Part shown: piece after piece, positions 32,442-41,531 of the stretch | How the letters are laid out: every line of letters starts with the position of its first letter | How positions within the stretch are numbered: the first letter of the stretch is position 1 | Assembly (NCBI GenBank): GCA_900314885.1 | Contig: OMWY01000001.1 | Span: forward strand, 186,001-250,000 | Direction: 5' to 3' | From: an uncultured Eubacteriales bacterium | GTDB lineage: Bacteria > Bacillota > Clostridia > Lachnospirales > Lachnospiraceae | Length of the DNA stretch: 64,000 bases | Notes under the pieces: generated by a model | Told to the model about the DNA's origin: nothing | Seen by the model: only the letters and a program-made list of their open reading frames with translations | Databases searched by the model: none | Program-made: the position numbers and the translations under genes

Positions 32442-33370
32442 AAATGAAGTTCCAAATTATTATAAAAACGGTAGCAGTCGCTGCCGTTTTTACCCTTGCT
32501 ATAGGAGCGTCGACTAGACTTCTCACACCGAAATTTGTGGATAATATTCCGGAAGGGTCCCTTATAGAAGAATATTATAAGGACAATCATAAAAATGATG
32601 TGATATTTATAGGAGACTGCGAAGCCTACGAGGTATTTGTTCCGAATGTCTTAAAGCATGGTTTTGGTCTCACGGCCAATGTACGGGGTTCGGCAGAGCA
32701 GAGGATATGGCAGTCCTATTATATTGCCTGTGATACATTTAAATATGAGACTCCGAAATATATGGTTCTGTCAGTCGAAGAAATGCAGTACGACGAGCCC
32801 TGTAAGGAAGAATATAACAGGATGACGATAGACGGGATGCGCTTATCGCCTGAGAAGCTTGCCTGCGTAAGGGCTTCCATGAATCCCGATGAAAATACGA
32901 CAAGCTATATATTTCCGATATTGAGGTACCATGACCGGTGGAATAAGCTAACCGGCGAGGATTTCAACTATTTTTTTAGTAAACCTGCGGTCTCGGAAAG
33001 AGGGTATTTACCGGAACTTACGGAGGTTCCCATGACTGAGCTTCCACCCGTGAAGCCACTTGCGGATTATTCTCTTCCGGATAAATGTACCGATTATTTA
33101 AATCGTATAATTAAACTCTGCGAGAATCATGGCACCAAATTAATATTAGTTAAATCGCCTGTCCTCTATCCCCACTGGTACAGTGAGTGGAGCGAGCAGA
33201 TAAGCGAAATAGCTAAGGAAAATAATATTACTTATCTTGATTTAACGACGGATGATAAAATTAATGAGATCGGCATAGACTGGGAAACAGATACAAGTGA
33301 CGGAGGCGCCCATTTGAATTATTATGGCGCTGTCAAGACGACGAACTACATCGGAAGGATTTTTGAATGA
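32438..33370 (+). CDS. Membrane-anchored SGNH/DltD-like hydrolase
   Basis: A 310-residue protein with one N-terminal transmembrane segment (about 8-26) and an extracellular SGNH-like domain. Block I is VIFIGDCEAYEVF near residue 55, with Cys where the usual Ser would be, and the C-terminal block is DGGAHLNYYG near 290 with the Asp and His. It resembles DltD and DUF1574-type proteins that handle acyl groups of cell-envelope polymers. The Cys for Ser change is odd and may alter activity. ATGA overlaps join it to the amylase and to the kinase gene. Confidence 0.65.
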   Translation: MKMKFQIIIKTVAVAAVFTLAIGASTRLLTPKFVDNIPEGSLIEEYYKDNHKNDVIFIGDCEAYEVFVPNVLKHGFGLTANVRGSAEQRIWQSYYIACDTFKYETPKYMVLSVEEMQYDEPCKEEYNRMTIDGMRLSPEKLACVRASMNPDENTTSYIFPILRYHDRWNKLTGEDFNYFFSKPAVSERGYLPELTEVPMTELPPVKPLADYSLPDKCTDYLNRIIKLCENHGTKLILVKSPVLYPHWYSEWSEQISEIAKENNITYLDLTTDDKINEIGIDWETDTSDGGAHLNYYGAVKTTNYIGRIFE

Positions 33371-35145
33371 AGAAGCTTTTTACATTCTGGCGGCACATGG
33401 GAATCAAGCGCCAGCTCTATTTCGCCTATATTGTGGCCGGAGTTATTCCGGTCATGATTATAGCGGTAATAAGTGTAGGCAGGAGTTATAATACCTTCAG
33501 CTCCTATAATGAGAAGCTATTACAGAGCTACAGTGAACGTGTTTCTACGACCCTATTTGAAATAACTACCCAGGTCTATAATGTTTCTGAAAAAATAACT
33601 TACGATTCCGATCTCTGGGATGTATTGGGAGAAGCTTACAATAGCAGTGGCGACGCAAATGTGGCACTTGCAGATGAAACCGTTATAGCGGATGCCATGT
33701 ACAATTATAACGCCATAGAAGGAGTGACGATATACACTCAGAATCCAACGATAGAGAATTCAGATAACTACGTATACGCAAATGAAGGCATAAGGAAGCA
33801 GCTCTGGTATCAGAAGGCCCTTAGCCGCGTATCTGCCTTCTGGTGCGGGATGAAGAGGTCCGATAAATACGGAAATACCTACTGGAATCTCTGCCTTGTG
33901 AGAAAAATTCCTTCGAGTGAATCGAATTATACAAATGTCCTGGTAATAAAATTGTCGGACGATTACCTTCGTACAAGACTTTCAGAAAATGAATATGATT
34001 ATGCCATAGCAGTTGATACCGATATGGTGTTTTTATCGAACACGGATGAATATTATGGCGCTGACATGGATACCTTAATGCCTGTAGATTATAACGAAGA
34101 AAATTATATTTATCATGGAACAAGTACCATTTCAAATGAAAAATATATGGTCTACGGTTCAGTATCTTATCCATATAAAACCGATTCAAAAATATATATC
34201 TGCGCCTTAAATAAAAATATATATGAAAGAATCATGATGAGCGTCCGTAACAGTGTGGCAGCGGTTGTCCTCGCCCTTCTCGTGCCTTTGATTATTATTC
34301 ACTTCTTCTCCGATTACCTCTCAGGGAGAATTATTAAGCTTCGCGGCGCCATGCATAATGTAGCCGAAGGTAATTATGACGTGCCTTATGAGCTTGGCGC
34401 GGATGATGAAATATCGGCAGCCTTTTCAGACCTAGTCGACACGGCAAAGCAAATAGAAGAGAAGAACGCGAGGATTTATGAGGTACAGCTGGCTGAAAAT
34501 GAAATGCAGCTTAAAATGCTCCAGAGCCAGATAAATCCGCATTTCCTATATAATACGCTCGAAACCATAAGAATGAAAGCGCTTACAAACGGAGACAGAG
34601 AGGCGGCCGATGCCATAAAATCTCTCGGTAAGATTCTTCGCTTTTCTCTTGAGAATTCTAATAAAAATGAAGTAAGGCTCTCTGAAAGTATGAAGATAAT
34701 AGAGAATTACCTTTCTATAATGAAGCTTCGCTTCGGGGAACGTCTTACATATGAAATAAATATAGACAAGGAAATCACTCCCGAAAATACTATGCTTAAG
34801 CCGCTCATGATCCAGCCTGTGGTGGAAAACGCTATCTTGCATGGAATAGCTGAGAGTGAAAACGGAGGTAAGGTCACAATCCATATCACAACCGAGATTG
34901 TGGAAAATGAGACGAAACTTATAATAATTGTCTCGGACGACGGTGAGGGGATGAGCGAAAGCACCCTGACCTACCTTATCGAACGGATGAAGGGAGGCAC
35001 GGAGAGCGGTCGCCATATAGGACTTGCGAACATTTACAGAAGGATTAAGCTTGGCTACGGAGAGCAGTATGATGTACTCATAACGTCAGAGCTCGGAGTA
35101 GGCACAAGTGTTACCTTGATCATTCCATATATAACCGTTGAATGA
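33367..35145 (+). CDS. Sensor histidine kinase, YesM/LytS type
   Basis: A 592-residue membrane kinase. Two transmembrane helices (about 17-38 and 295-318) flank a large extracellular sensor, then come a HAMP-like segment (about 320-370), the His_kinase domain with QINPHFLYNTLE (phospho-acceptor His392) and a HATPase domain with VVENAILHGI and VSDDGEGM. Such kinases pair with YesN-type AraC response regulators to control polysaccharide transport. The only such regulator here is at 41524, beyond the intervening importer. It overlaps the SGNH gene by 4 nt. Confidence 0.9.
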   Translation: MKKLFTFWRHMGIKRQLYFAYIVAGVIPVMIIAVISVGRSYNTFSSYNEKLLQSYSERVSTTLFEITTQVYNVSEKITYDSDLWDVLGEAYNSSGDANVALADETVIADAMYNYNAIEGVTIYTQNPTIENSDNYVYANEGIRKQLWYQKALSRVSAFWCGMKRSDKYGNTYWNLCLVRKIPSSESNYTNVLVIKLSDDYLRTRLSENEYDYAIAVDTDMVFLSNTDEYYGADMDTLMPVDYNEENYIYHGTSTISNEKYMVYGSVSYPYKTDSKIYICALNKNIYERIMMSVRNSVAAVVLALLVPLIIIHFFSDYLSGRIIKLRGAMHNVAEGNYDVPYELGADDEISAAFSDLVDTAKQIEEKNARIYEVQLAENEMQLKMLQSQINPHFLYNTLETIRMKALTNGDREAADAIKSLGKILRFSLENSNKNEVRLSESMKIIENYLSIMKLRFGERLTYEINIDKEITPENTMLKPLMIQPVVENAILHGIAESENGGKVTIHITTEIVENETKLIIIVSDDGEGMSESTLTYLIERMKGGTESGRHIGLANIYRRIKLGYGEQYDVLITSELGVGTSVTLIIPYITVE

Positions 35146-35263
35146 GTATAAGGGTTTTAGAACGGCTAGCACAAGTGCGGCCGAAGTAAAATAGTAAAAA
35201 TCAAATAATTTAACCGTAAATTTCATTCATCCTGTAAAATTCATCTAAATTTTTCGGATAATG

Positions 35264-35355
35264 TATAATTTTTATCGGGTACCCCTTGTTTGGAATTGTG
35301 AGTATGATATAGATAGATTCACAAAGGACTAAACAAAGAAAGGGGTGCCTTTTTT
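35264..35355 (+). promoter_or_regulatory. Promoter and ribosome-site-burying leader hairpin
   Basis: TATAAT at 35264-35269 (weak -35 TTCATC, 18 bp away) would start the RNA near 35276. The RNA then begins with GGTACCCCTT (35278-35287), which pairs with AAGGGGTGCC (35340-35349), one G-U. Inner GTTT/AAAC adds to the stem. The right arm holds the only AAGGGG ribosome site, and it is followed by TTTTTT running straight into the ATG at 35356. It can act as an intrinsic terminator or as a ribosome-site lid. Confidence 0.65.
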
Positions 35356-36792
35356 ATGAGTAAAGATAAAGCGGCGGATAAGCTCTATTACGTATTCCGC
35401 GCGGCAGCTGTCCTCTTACTGGTTGTACTGTTCCTACCATCAGTCAACCCGGCGAGAATCAGCGAGAAGATAAATAAAAGCTCATCACTTTTAACGAGCG
35501 GATTCTCCTACAGCAACTACGTTGAACCCTTCGCGAGAGCTATCAAGAAGGGCTGGGTCAGTGAGAGCAGCTTTCGCCTGGCTAATATTTCAAGCTTAAT
35601 TATCTGCATAGGAATTATCCTCTGCTTCGCGGCTGTATGTCTTTCGCTTGGCAACAGGAAGTGCAGATTCTTAGGAAACCTGCTTTCAGTCGTAGGATGC
35701 GTCATAGCTTTATTTTCGATATTCGGAATCATTGAAGCCTATAACCAGATCAGCAAGACCACGAAGCCGACAAAGGTTTTACCTGCGTTTCCAAGTGGGG
35801 TGTACTTCGTAGGGACATTGTTGATAATAACCTTGATTTTTGCGATAATCGAACTGGTACTTGTCGGAAAACCTGCCAAGGGTGAGAAATATGAGATGGA
35901 AGAAAAATTCAAGCTCTTTCTCTTGTTCCTTCCTTTTATTATTCTGACTTTTGTATTCAGTTACCTCCCGCTCTTTGGATGGCGTTACGCCTTCTTCGAT
36001 TATAAGTCAGGCGATACCCTTTCAAAGGAGAATTTCGTAGGATTTAAATGGTTCGAACAGCTCTTCAGAAATAAGGCTACGGTTTCTGATATAGTAAGGG
36101 TTATGAAGAATACCCTCGGAATGAGCTTCCTTGGAATCGCTACAAGCTGGATTCCTATGGCATTCGCTATATTCCTTTCAGAAATTAAAAATAAGCACTT
36201 TAAGAGAATAGTTCAGACACTTACTACAATTCCTAACTTCATAAGCTGGGTACTTGTATTCGCTATTGCCTTCGCTATTTTCTCTACTGACGGTTTTATT
36301 TCATCATTCATGATAAATACAGGAGCATGGACCGAAGGAAAGAACATGCTCATGAGCGGAGACCATACATGGCTTAAGATGCTCGCGTGGGGCATATGGA
36401 AGGGCCTTGGCTGGAGCGCCATCATCTATATCTCGGGAATTTCGGGTATAGACCAGCAGCTCTATGAGGCGGCGACAGTCGACGGAGCCGGACGTTTCCA
36501 GAGAATGTGGCACGTAACTGTACCGGGACTTATGCCGACATTCTACGTACTCCTCCTTATGTCAGTAGCGGGAATCCTTTCAAACGGTATGGATCAGTAC
36601 CTTGTGTTCCAGAACTCAGCGAACTCAAGAGATATCCTCGTACTTGATCTTTACGTTTACCAGATGGGTATTGTAAAGGGAGCAATTCCACTTTCAACGG
36701 TTGTAGGAATGCTTAAATCCATAATAAGTGTGGCGCTTCTCTTTACCGCAAACGGAGTTTCAAAATTAATCCGTGGCGAGTCTATCGTCTGA
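35356..36792 (+). CDS. ABC permease, LplB/YteP type, with N-terminal membrane extension
   Basis: A 478-residue permease. The core (about 180-478) is a normal LplB-type polysaccharide permease, with FLLFLPFIILTFVFSYLPLFG as its first helix (given in halves: FLLFLPFIIL and TFVFSYLPLFG), and an EAA loop LYEAATVDGAGRFQRMW near 370. The first 175 residues add about four more hydrophobic segments, including VLLLVVLFLPSVNP near 20 and LIICIGIILCFAAVCLSL near 75. Family members are usually about 300 residues, so the extension is unusual. It begins the importer of the GH29/GH31 locus. Confidence 0.85.
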   Translation: MSKDKAADKLYYVFRAAAVLLLVVLFLPSVNPARISEKINKSSSLLTSGFSYSNYVEPFARAIKKGWVSESSFRLANISSLIICIGIILCFAAVCLSLGNRKCRFLGNLLSVVGCVIALFSIFGIIEAYNQISKTTKPTKVLPAFPSGVYFVGTLLIITLIFAIIELVLVGKPAKGEKYEMEEKFKLFLLFLPFIILTFVFSYLPLFGWRYAFFDYKSGDTLSKENFVGFKWFEQLFRNKATVSDIVRVMKNTLGMSFLGIATSWIPMAFAIFLSEIKNKHFKRIVQTLTTIPNFISWVLVFAIAFAIFSTDGFISSFMINTGAWTEGKNMLMSGDHTWLKMLAWGIWKGLGWSAIIYISGISGIDQQLYEAATVDGAGRFQRMWHVTVPGLMPTFYVLLLMSVAGILSNGMDQYLVFQNSANSRDILVLDLYVYQMGIVKGAIPLSTVVGMLKSIISVALLFTANGVSKLIRGESIV

Positions 36793-36804
36793 TGAAAGGA
36801 GAAA

Positions 36805-37749
36805 ATGATGGCTAAAGAAAAAGTACAGATGATAGCAAAAAAACATCATAAGCACTATAAGCCTGGTGATGTCGTATTTAATATTATAAATTATACAGTA
36901 TTTGCTATATTTACATTTATTTGCTTCTTCCCTTTTTATTACTTATTTATCAATACAATAAGTGATAATACGCTTGTAAGTAAGGGCCTCATTACATTTT
37001 ATCCGAGAGGCATTCATTTCGGAAATTATGTAAGACTCTTTGAAGTAAATGACCTCTTCCAGTCATTTTGGGTAACAATCGCGAGAACCGTAATCGGCAC
37101 AGCCCTTATGGTTATGGCATCCGGCTTTATCGGATATCTCGTAACCAGAAAGCAGATGTGGCACAGGAGCCTATGGTACAGGTTCTTAGTCGTAACCATG
37201 TACTTTAACGCAGGAATTATTCCATGGTATATGAACATGAGTATGCTTGGTCTTACAAATAATTTCATGGCATATATATTACCGGGAATAGTTGCTCCAT
37301 ATAATATAATTCTTGTTAAAACCTACATAGAGTCAGCTATTCCGGCAGCTCTTGAGGAATCAGCAGAGCTTGACGGCGCGAGCACCATGCAGGTATTTAC
37401 AAAAATTATCTGGCCACTTAGTAAGCCTATACTTGCGACAATTGCTATATTCGGCGCTGTAGGAAATTGGAATTCATTCCAGGATTCACTTATACTTATG
37501 CAGTCGGCTCCAAAGCTCTACACACTGCAGCACAGGCTCTATATTTACTTAAATACAACAAGTAATTTAGGAGCCCTCATGAAGTCGGCAAGCTCCGGTA
37601 TAAGCCAGCAGGTCGTAGCTTCGGCTCTCTCAGGTAAGGTTATTAAGTACACCATTTCAATGGTAACAATAATTCCTATCCTGCTTGTATATCCGTTCAT
37701 GCAGAGATATTTTGAAAAGGGAATTATGTTAGGCGCAGTAAAGGGTTAA
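36805..37749 (+). CDS. ABC permease, YtcP/LplC type
   Basis: A 314-residue permease. A basic, His/Lys-rich start (about residues 10-22) precedes a first helix near 30-55; the EAA loop reads LEESAELDGASTMQVF near 190. The C-terminus RYFEKGIMLGAVKG is typical of the YtcP subfamily. AAAGGAG precedes two adjacent ATGs (36805 and 36808). It forms a heterodimer with the LplB-type permease; subfamily members import complex oligosaccharides and use a shared ATPase. Confidence 0.9.
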   Translation: MMAKEKVQMIAKKHHKHYKPGDVVFNIINYTVFAIFTFICFFPFYYLFINTISDNTLVSKGLITFYPRGIHFGNYVRLFEVNDLFQSFWVTIARTVIGTALMVMASGFIGYLVTRKQMWHRSLWYRFLVVTMYFNAGIIPWYMNMSMLGLTNNFMAYILPGIVAPYNIILVKTYIESAIPAALEESAELDGASTMQVFTKIIWPLSKPILATIAIFGAVGNWNSFQDSLILMQSAPKLYTLQHRLYIYLNTTSNLGALMKSASSGISQQVVASALSGKVIKYTISMVTIIPILLVYPFMQRYFEKGIMLGAVKG

Positions 37750-37812
37750 TTAATTCGGAAGGTACTATATATTTTCAAAGAAAATTGTTTCAGCGAAAAT
37801 GTGTAGCTAAAT

Positions 37813-37828
37813 CAATATAATTATATTG
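37813..37828. repeat. Perfect 16-bp palindrome before a binding-protein gene
   Basis: CAATATAATTATATTG directly precedes GGAGG of the next gene. It could be an operator or a cruciform-prone site; its low GC makes a stable RNA hairpin unlikely. Confidence 0.45.
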
Positions 37829-37838
37829 GAGGAAAGCA

Positions 37839-39689
37839 ATGAGAAACTACAAAAAGATCCTTGCTACCGCACTCTCAGCTTCGATGATTTTATCACTCGC
37901 AGCCTGCGGCGGAAGCAACGACACGGCATCATCCACACCGGCTGCTTCAAGCTCAGGCAGCGCAACGAGCGAAGCTTCTAGCGCAGCTTCTGAGACAAGC
38001 ACAGCAAGCACAACCAGCACAGCTTCAAGCACAAGCAGCGCTGCTTCCGAGGAAGAGGTTCGTGAGGCAGATCTCACAGACATCATTCCTAAGGATACAG
38101 TAACACTTGATGTATATGATCAGCTTGCTAACTACTCAGGTGAGCAGATCGGCTGGTTCGCCAAGGTTATGCTTGATAAGTTTAACGTTAAGTTAAACAT
38201 CATCCCTGAGTCAGACGGTACATACGATACCAGAATGGAGTCAGGCGACCTCGGTGATATCGTTATCTGGGGTTCAGACGGTGACCAGTATCAGCAGGCA
38301 GTAGATAAGGGCATGCTCCTTGACTGGGAAGAGGATGATATATTATCTGACTATGCTCCTTATGTTAAGAACCATATGTCAGCCGCTACAGAGAAGAACA
38401 GAGAGATTAACTCTGATGGCAAGGTTCATGGCTTTGGTTTTGATGTAGCAGCTAACAGTAAGGATCTTCAGTCCTTCATGTATACATGGGATACACGTTA
38501 TGATCTTTATCAGCAGATCGGAAGCCCAGAAGTAACAGATCTTGACAGCGTAGTTGATATGCTCGAGAAGATGCATGAGGCTTGCCCAACAGATGATAAC
38601 GGCAACAAGACATACGGCGTATCACTCTTCTCTGACTGGGATGGTGATATGGTTATGTACGTAAAGAGTCTTGCTACAGCATATTACGGCATGGACGAAT
38701 TTGGTATCGGTCTCTATGACCCTAACACCAAGACATTCCATCCTGCTCTTGAGGAAAATGGTCCTTACCTCACAGCTCTTAAGTTCTATAACAAGCTCTA
38801 TCAGAAGGGACTTCTTGATCCTGATAGCCAGACCCAGGGCTTCGACGGAATGAGTGAGGATTATCAGAACGGTACAGCATTCCTTAATATCTTCAACTTC
38901 ATGGGAAGCGCTCTCTACAACTCTGATACCCATATCCAGGCAGGCAAGGCTATGTATCCTCTCTGCCCAAGCGACGCTCATCCACTTGTATATGGCCAGT
39001 CAGTATATGGCGGAAACCGTATCTGGTCTATCGGCGCGAATACCGAGAACCCTGAGCTCTGCATGGCTATTATCAACTGGCTCGCTACTCCTGATGGCGT
39101 TATGACCTATAACTATGGTCCTAAGGATGTTACCTGGACATATGACGCTGAAGGCAACGCTCAGTTTACTGACCTTGGTAAGAAGACAAGCTCAGACGGC
39201 AAGACTCAGATGGAAAATGGCTATGACGGAACATTTGAGGATGGCTCATTCAAGATGAACAATTCAACATGGGCACTTGATTCTGAGAACCCTGACAGTA
39301 ACGGTGAGACATATAACTACAGAAACTGGAAGAGCTATAACTCAGAAGCAGGCAGCGATATCGAGAAGGCTTGGAGAGATTTCGCAGGCGCTGATACTCC
39401 TGACCAGTACATGATCAAGTCTCAGTATGTAATTTCTCCTGGAACAAAGTATGTCGGCGGTACTCACAGTGATGAACTCCAGCTCGTTTGGGATCAGGTT
39501 ACTACCTGCCTCAAGGAGAACACATGGAAGGCTATCTACGCTGAGTCAGACGCTGAGTACGATAAGATTGTAGCTGATATGACAAAGCAGTGCGAAGACT
39601 ACGGCTATGATCAGTGCGTAGAGTTCCAGCAGGCAGAAGCTGTAAAGCGTGGCCAGGCTGAAGACGAAGCTAACGCAGTATCAAACTGA
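37839..39689 (+). CDS. LplA/YtcQ-type oligosaccharide-binding lipoprotein
   Basis: A 616-residue binding lipoprotein with lipobox LAAC (Cys23), a Ser/Ala/Thr linker (about 28-72) and a large binding domain. It belongs to the long LplA/YtcQ-like group that works with LplB/YtcP permeases. Notable segments are VYDQLANYSGEQIGWFAK near 90 and NYGPKDVTWTYDAEG near 430. The next gene encodes a diverged paralog. GGAGG lies upstream and a terminator follows. Codon use suggests high expression. Confidence 0.88.
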   Translation: MRNYKKILATALSASMILSLAACGGSNDTASSTPAASSSGSATSEASSAASETSTASTTSTASSTSSAASEEEVREADLTDIIPKDTVTLDVYDQLANYSGEQIGWFAKVMLDKFNVKLNIIPESDGTYDTRMESGDLGDIVIWGSDGDQYQQAVDKGMLLDWEEDDILSDYAPYVKNHMSAATEKNREINSDGKVHGFGFDVAANSKDLQSFMYTWDTRYDLYQQIGSPEVTDLDSVVDMLEKMHEACPTDDNGNKTYGVSLFSDWDGDMVMYVKSLATAYYGMDEFGIGLYDPNTKTFHPALEENGPYLTALKFYNKLYQKGLLDPDSQTQGFDGMSEDYQNGTAFLNIFNFMGSALYNSDTHIQAGKAMYPLCPSDAHPLVYGQSVYGGNRIWSIGANTENPELCMAIINWLATPDGVMTYNYGPKDVTWTYDAEGNAQFTDLGKKTSSDGKTQMENGYDGTFEDGSFKMNNSTWALDSENPDSNGETYNYRNWKSYNSEAGSDIEKAWRDFAGADTPDQYMIKSQYVISPGTKYVGGTHSDELQLVWDQVTTCLKENTWKAIYAESDAEYDKIVADMTKQCEDYGYDQCVEFQQAEAVKRGQAEDEANAVSN

Positions 39690-39735
39690 TGGTAGCTCTA
39701 AGACAACCTTTTCCTTTTTGTATACTACATATATG

Positions 39736-39761
39736 GCGCAGGACGTAAGTCCCGCGCTTTT
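39736..39761 (+). terminator. Rho-independent terminator after the binding-protein gene
   Basis: GCGCAGGAC and GTCCCGCGC pair (one mismatch) around GTAA and are followed by TTTT. Confidence 0.8.
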
Positions 39762-39789
39762 GCTGAATTAATTTTTTAATTCTAAAACA

Positions 39790-39818
39790 TTGATAAACTC
39801 CACGCCTTGTTGTATAAT
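39790..39818 (+). promoter_or_regulatory. Strong promoter of the second binding-protein gene
   Basis: TTGATA (39790-39795) and TATAAT (39813-39818) are exactly 17 bp apart. The predicted start, about 39825, is only about 3 nt before the ATG at 39828, so the mRNA should be leaderless. Confidence 0.8.
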
Positions 39819-39827
39819 TAATCTATT

Positions 39828-41531
39828 ATGAAAAATTATACGAAAATAATCGCCGTCCTTATTATGGCAGTACTCACCATAAATATCGCAGCGTGTGGAA
39901 AAGGCAAGAAAACTAAGACCTACGATGCGTCAAACTATTCGGGTGACATGACGGTGGATGTATTTGACAGCTTCGCTAACTATGATGGCTTTCAGTCGGG
40001 GTGGTTTGCGGATGAGGTCTATAAGCGCTTCAGACTGAAGCTTAATATGATATCACCGAACCTCAAGGCGGATGGGAGCTCCATGATGGAGATAAGGGCC
40101 GCTGCCGGGAATATCGGTGATCTTGTCATATTTTCGGGAGAGAACGAGAAGCTTCAGAGCTTTGTAAAAAGAGGGCTCCTGGCTGATATCTCTGACTACG
40201 TTGATAATACTGTCCTTATGGATAAGTACGGCAAGGCTGTAGAGTACATGAATGATGGCCTTGATGGTATCTATGCCGCTCCGGGGAACATTTCAACCAT
40301 GAGCGCGGATACTCCGCAGGATGTCCTTGAGCCATCATTCGCTCCATACGTGAGGTGGGATTACTATAAGGAGCTGGGCTATCCGGAAGTCGGAACCTTG
40401 GAGGACCTGCTACCCATTTTCAAGGAAATGCAGGAGAACCATCCATATTCTGACAGCGGGGAGAAGACCTACGCCTTTTCCTTCTTCCCTGACTGGGATG
40501 GAAACCTTATGATGGTCGCGAAACAGCCATGCTGCTTCTATGGATATGATGAGCATGGTTTTTTGCTGGTGTCGGCTGATGGAAGCGATGTTTATGACTT
40601 CTTGGCCGAAGACTCTCCATATATGAGGGTACTTAAGTTTTATAACAAGGCCTATAGGATGGGACTTGTCGACCCGCAGAGTAAGAATAATTCATATCAG
40701 GATGTCTATGAAAAATACGAGGACGGAGCGATATTTTACAGCCCATGGCCGTTCCTCGGGCAGTCCGCTTATAACACGGCCTTCCATACATCGCAGGGTA
40801 AGGGCTTCATGCCACTTGATATAGCTGATATGAAGATATACGAGAACGGATGTCTTCCCTTCGGCGACCCGAAGAAGCTTATAGCGGTCGGAAGCAGGGC
40901 AAAGGATGTGGAAAGACTTGCGGATTTTATCACTTTCCTGTATACTGATGAGGGAGTATATTCAAACGAAGCAAACACCGACGGAGGCAGCGCAGGGCCT
41001 CTCGGCATGTGCTGGCAGCTTAGTGAAAACGGTCCGGAGCTCACTACGTATGGTGAGAGAACTCTTATAAAAAAAGAGAACGTGGAGGTCCCTAAAGACG
41101 CGTCGACCGGAACCTTCCGTGACGGCATGTCGCAGCTTAATTTTAACACGGTTAACTTTAAGGAGCCCGACAGTAAAGGAAATCCATATTCGTATTATTT
41201 ATGGGATTCGGTCCAGAAGTATTCATATTCGCCGCTTCTAACCGACTGGCAGGAGCATATGGACGCTAAGAATACCATGGATTACCTCACTAAGAACAAT
41301 AAATTCGCTATTCATCCGGGATCGTCAGACCTATCGAAGGGCGAACCGAATGAGATAGTTGAAATGCGTGATGCCGTAAAGAGTAAATTGGTTAATTATT
41401 CCTGGAAAATGGTTTTCGCTTCGAGCGTCGATACATTTAACGAATACTACGAGAAAGCGGTCAGGGAATGCAAGAGGTTTGGGTATGACGAAGTTTGCGA
41501 GTATGACAGGGAGAGTCTGACAGATGAATAA
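39828..41531 (+). CDS. Second LplA/YtcQ-type binding lipoprotein (paralog)
   Basis: A 567-residue lipoprotein with lipobox IAAC (Cys23). It aligns with the preceding binding protein through the folded part: VDVFDSFANYDGFQSGWFAD here against LDVYDQLANYSGEQIGWFAK there. It lacks the long Ser/Ala linker. There is no ribosome binding site, and the promoter sits so close that translation must begin leaderless. Its stop overlaps the start of the YesN-type regulator by 8 nt, so it may serve sensing as well as transport (inference). Confidence 0.85.
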   Translation: MKNYTKIIAVLIMAVLTINIAACGKGKKTKTYDASNYSGDMTVDVFDSFANYDGFQSGWFADEVYKRFRLKLNMISPNLKADGSSMMEIRAAAGNIGDLVIFSGENEKLQSFVKRGLLADISDYVDNTVLMDKYGKAVEYMNDGLDGIYAAPGNISTMSADTPQDVLEPSFAPYVRWDYYKELGYPEVGTLEDLLPIFKEMQENHPYSDSGEKTYAFSFFPDWDGNLMMVAKQPCCFYGYDEHGFLLVSADGSDVYDFLAEDSPYMRVLKFYNKAYRMGLVDPQSKNNSYQDVYEKYEDGAIFYSPWPFLGQSAYNTAFHTSQGKGFMPLDIADMKIYENGCLPFGDPKKLIAVGSRAKDVERLADFITFLYTDEGVYSNEANTDGGSAGPLGMCWQLSENGPELTTYGERTLIKKENVEVPKDASTGTFRDGMSQLNFNTVNFKEPDSKGNPYSYYLWDSVQKYSYSPLLTDWQEHMDAKNTMDYLTKNNKFAIHPGSSDLSKGEPNEIVEMRDAVKSKLVNYSWKMVFASSVDTFNEYYEKAVRECKRFGYDEVCEYDRESLTDE

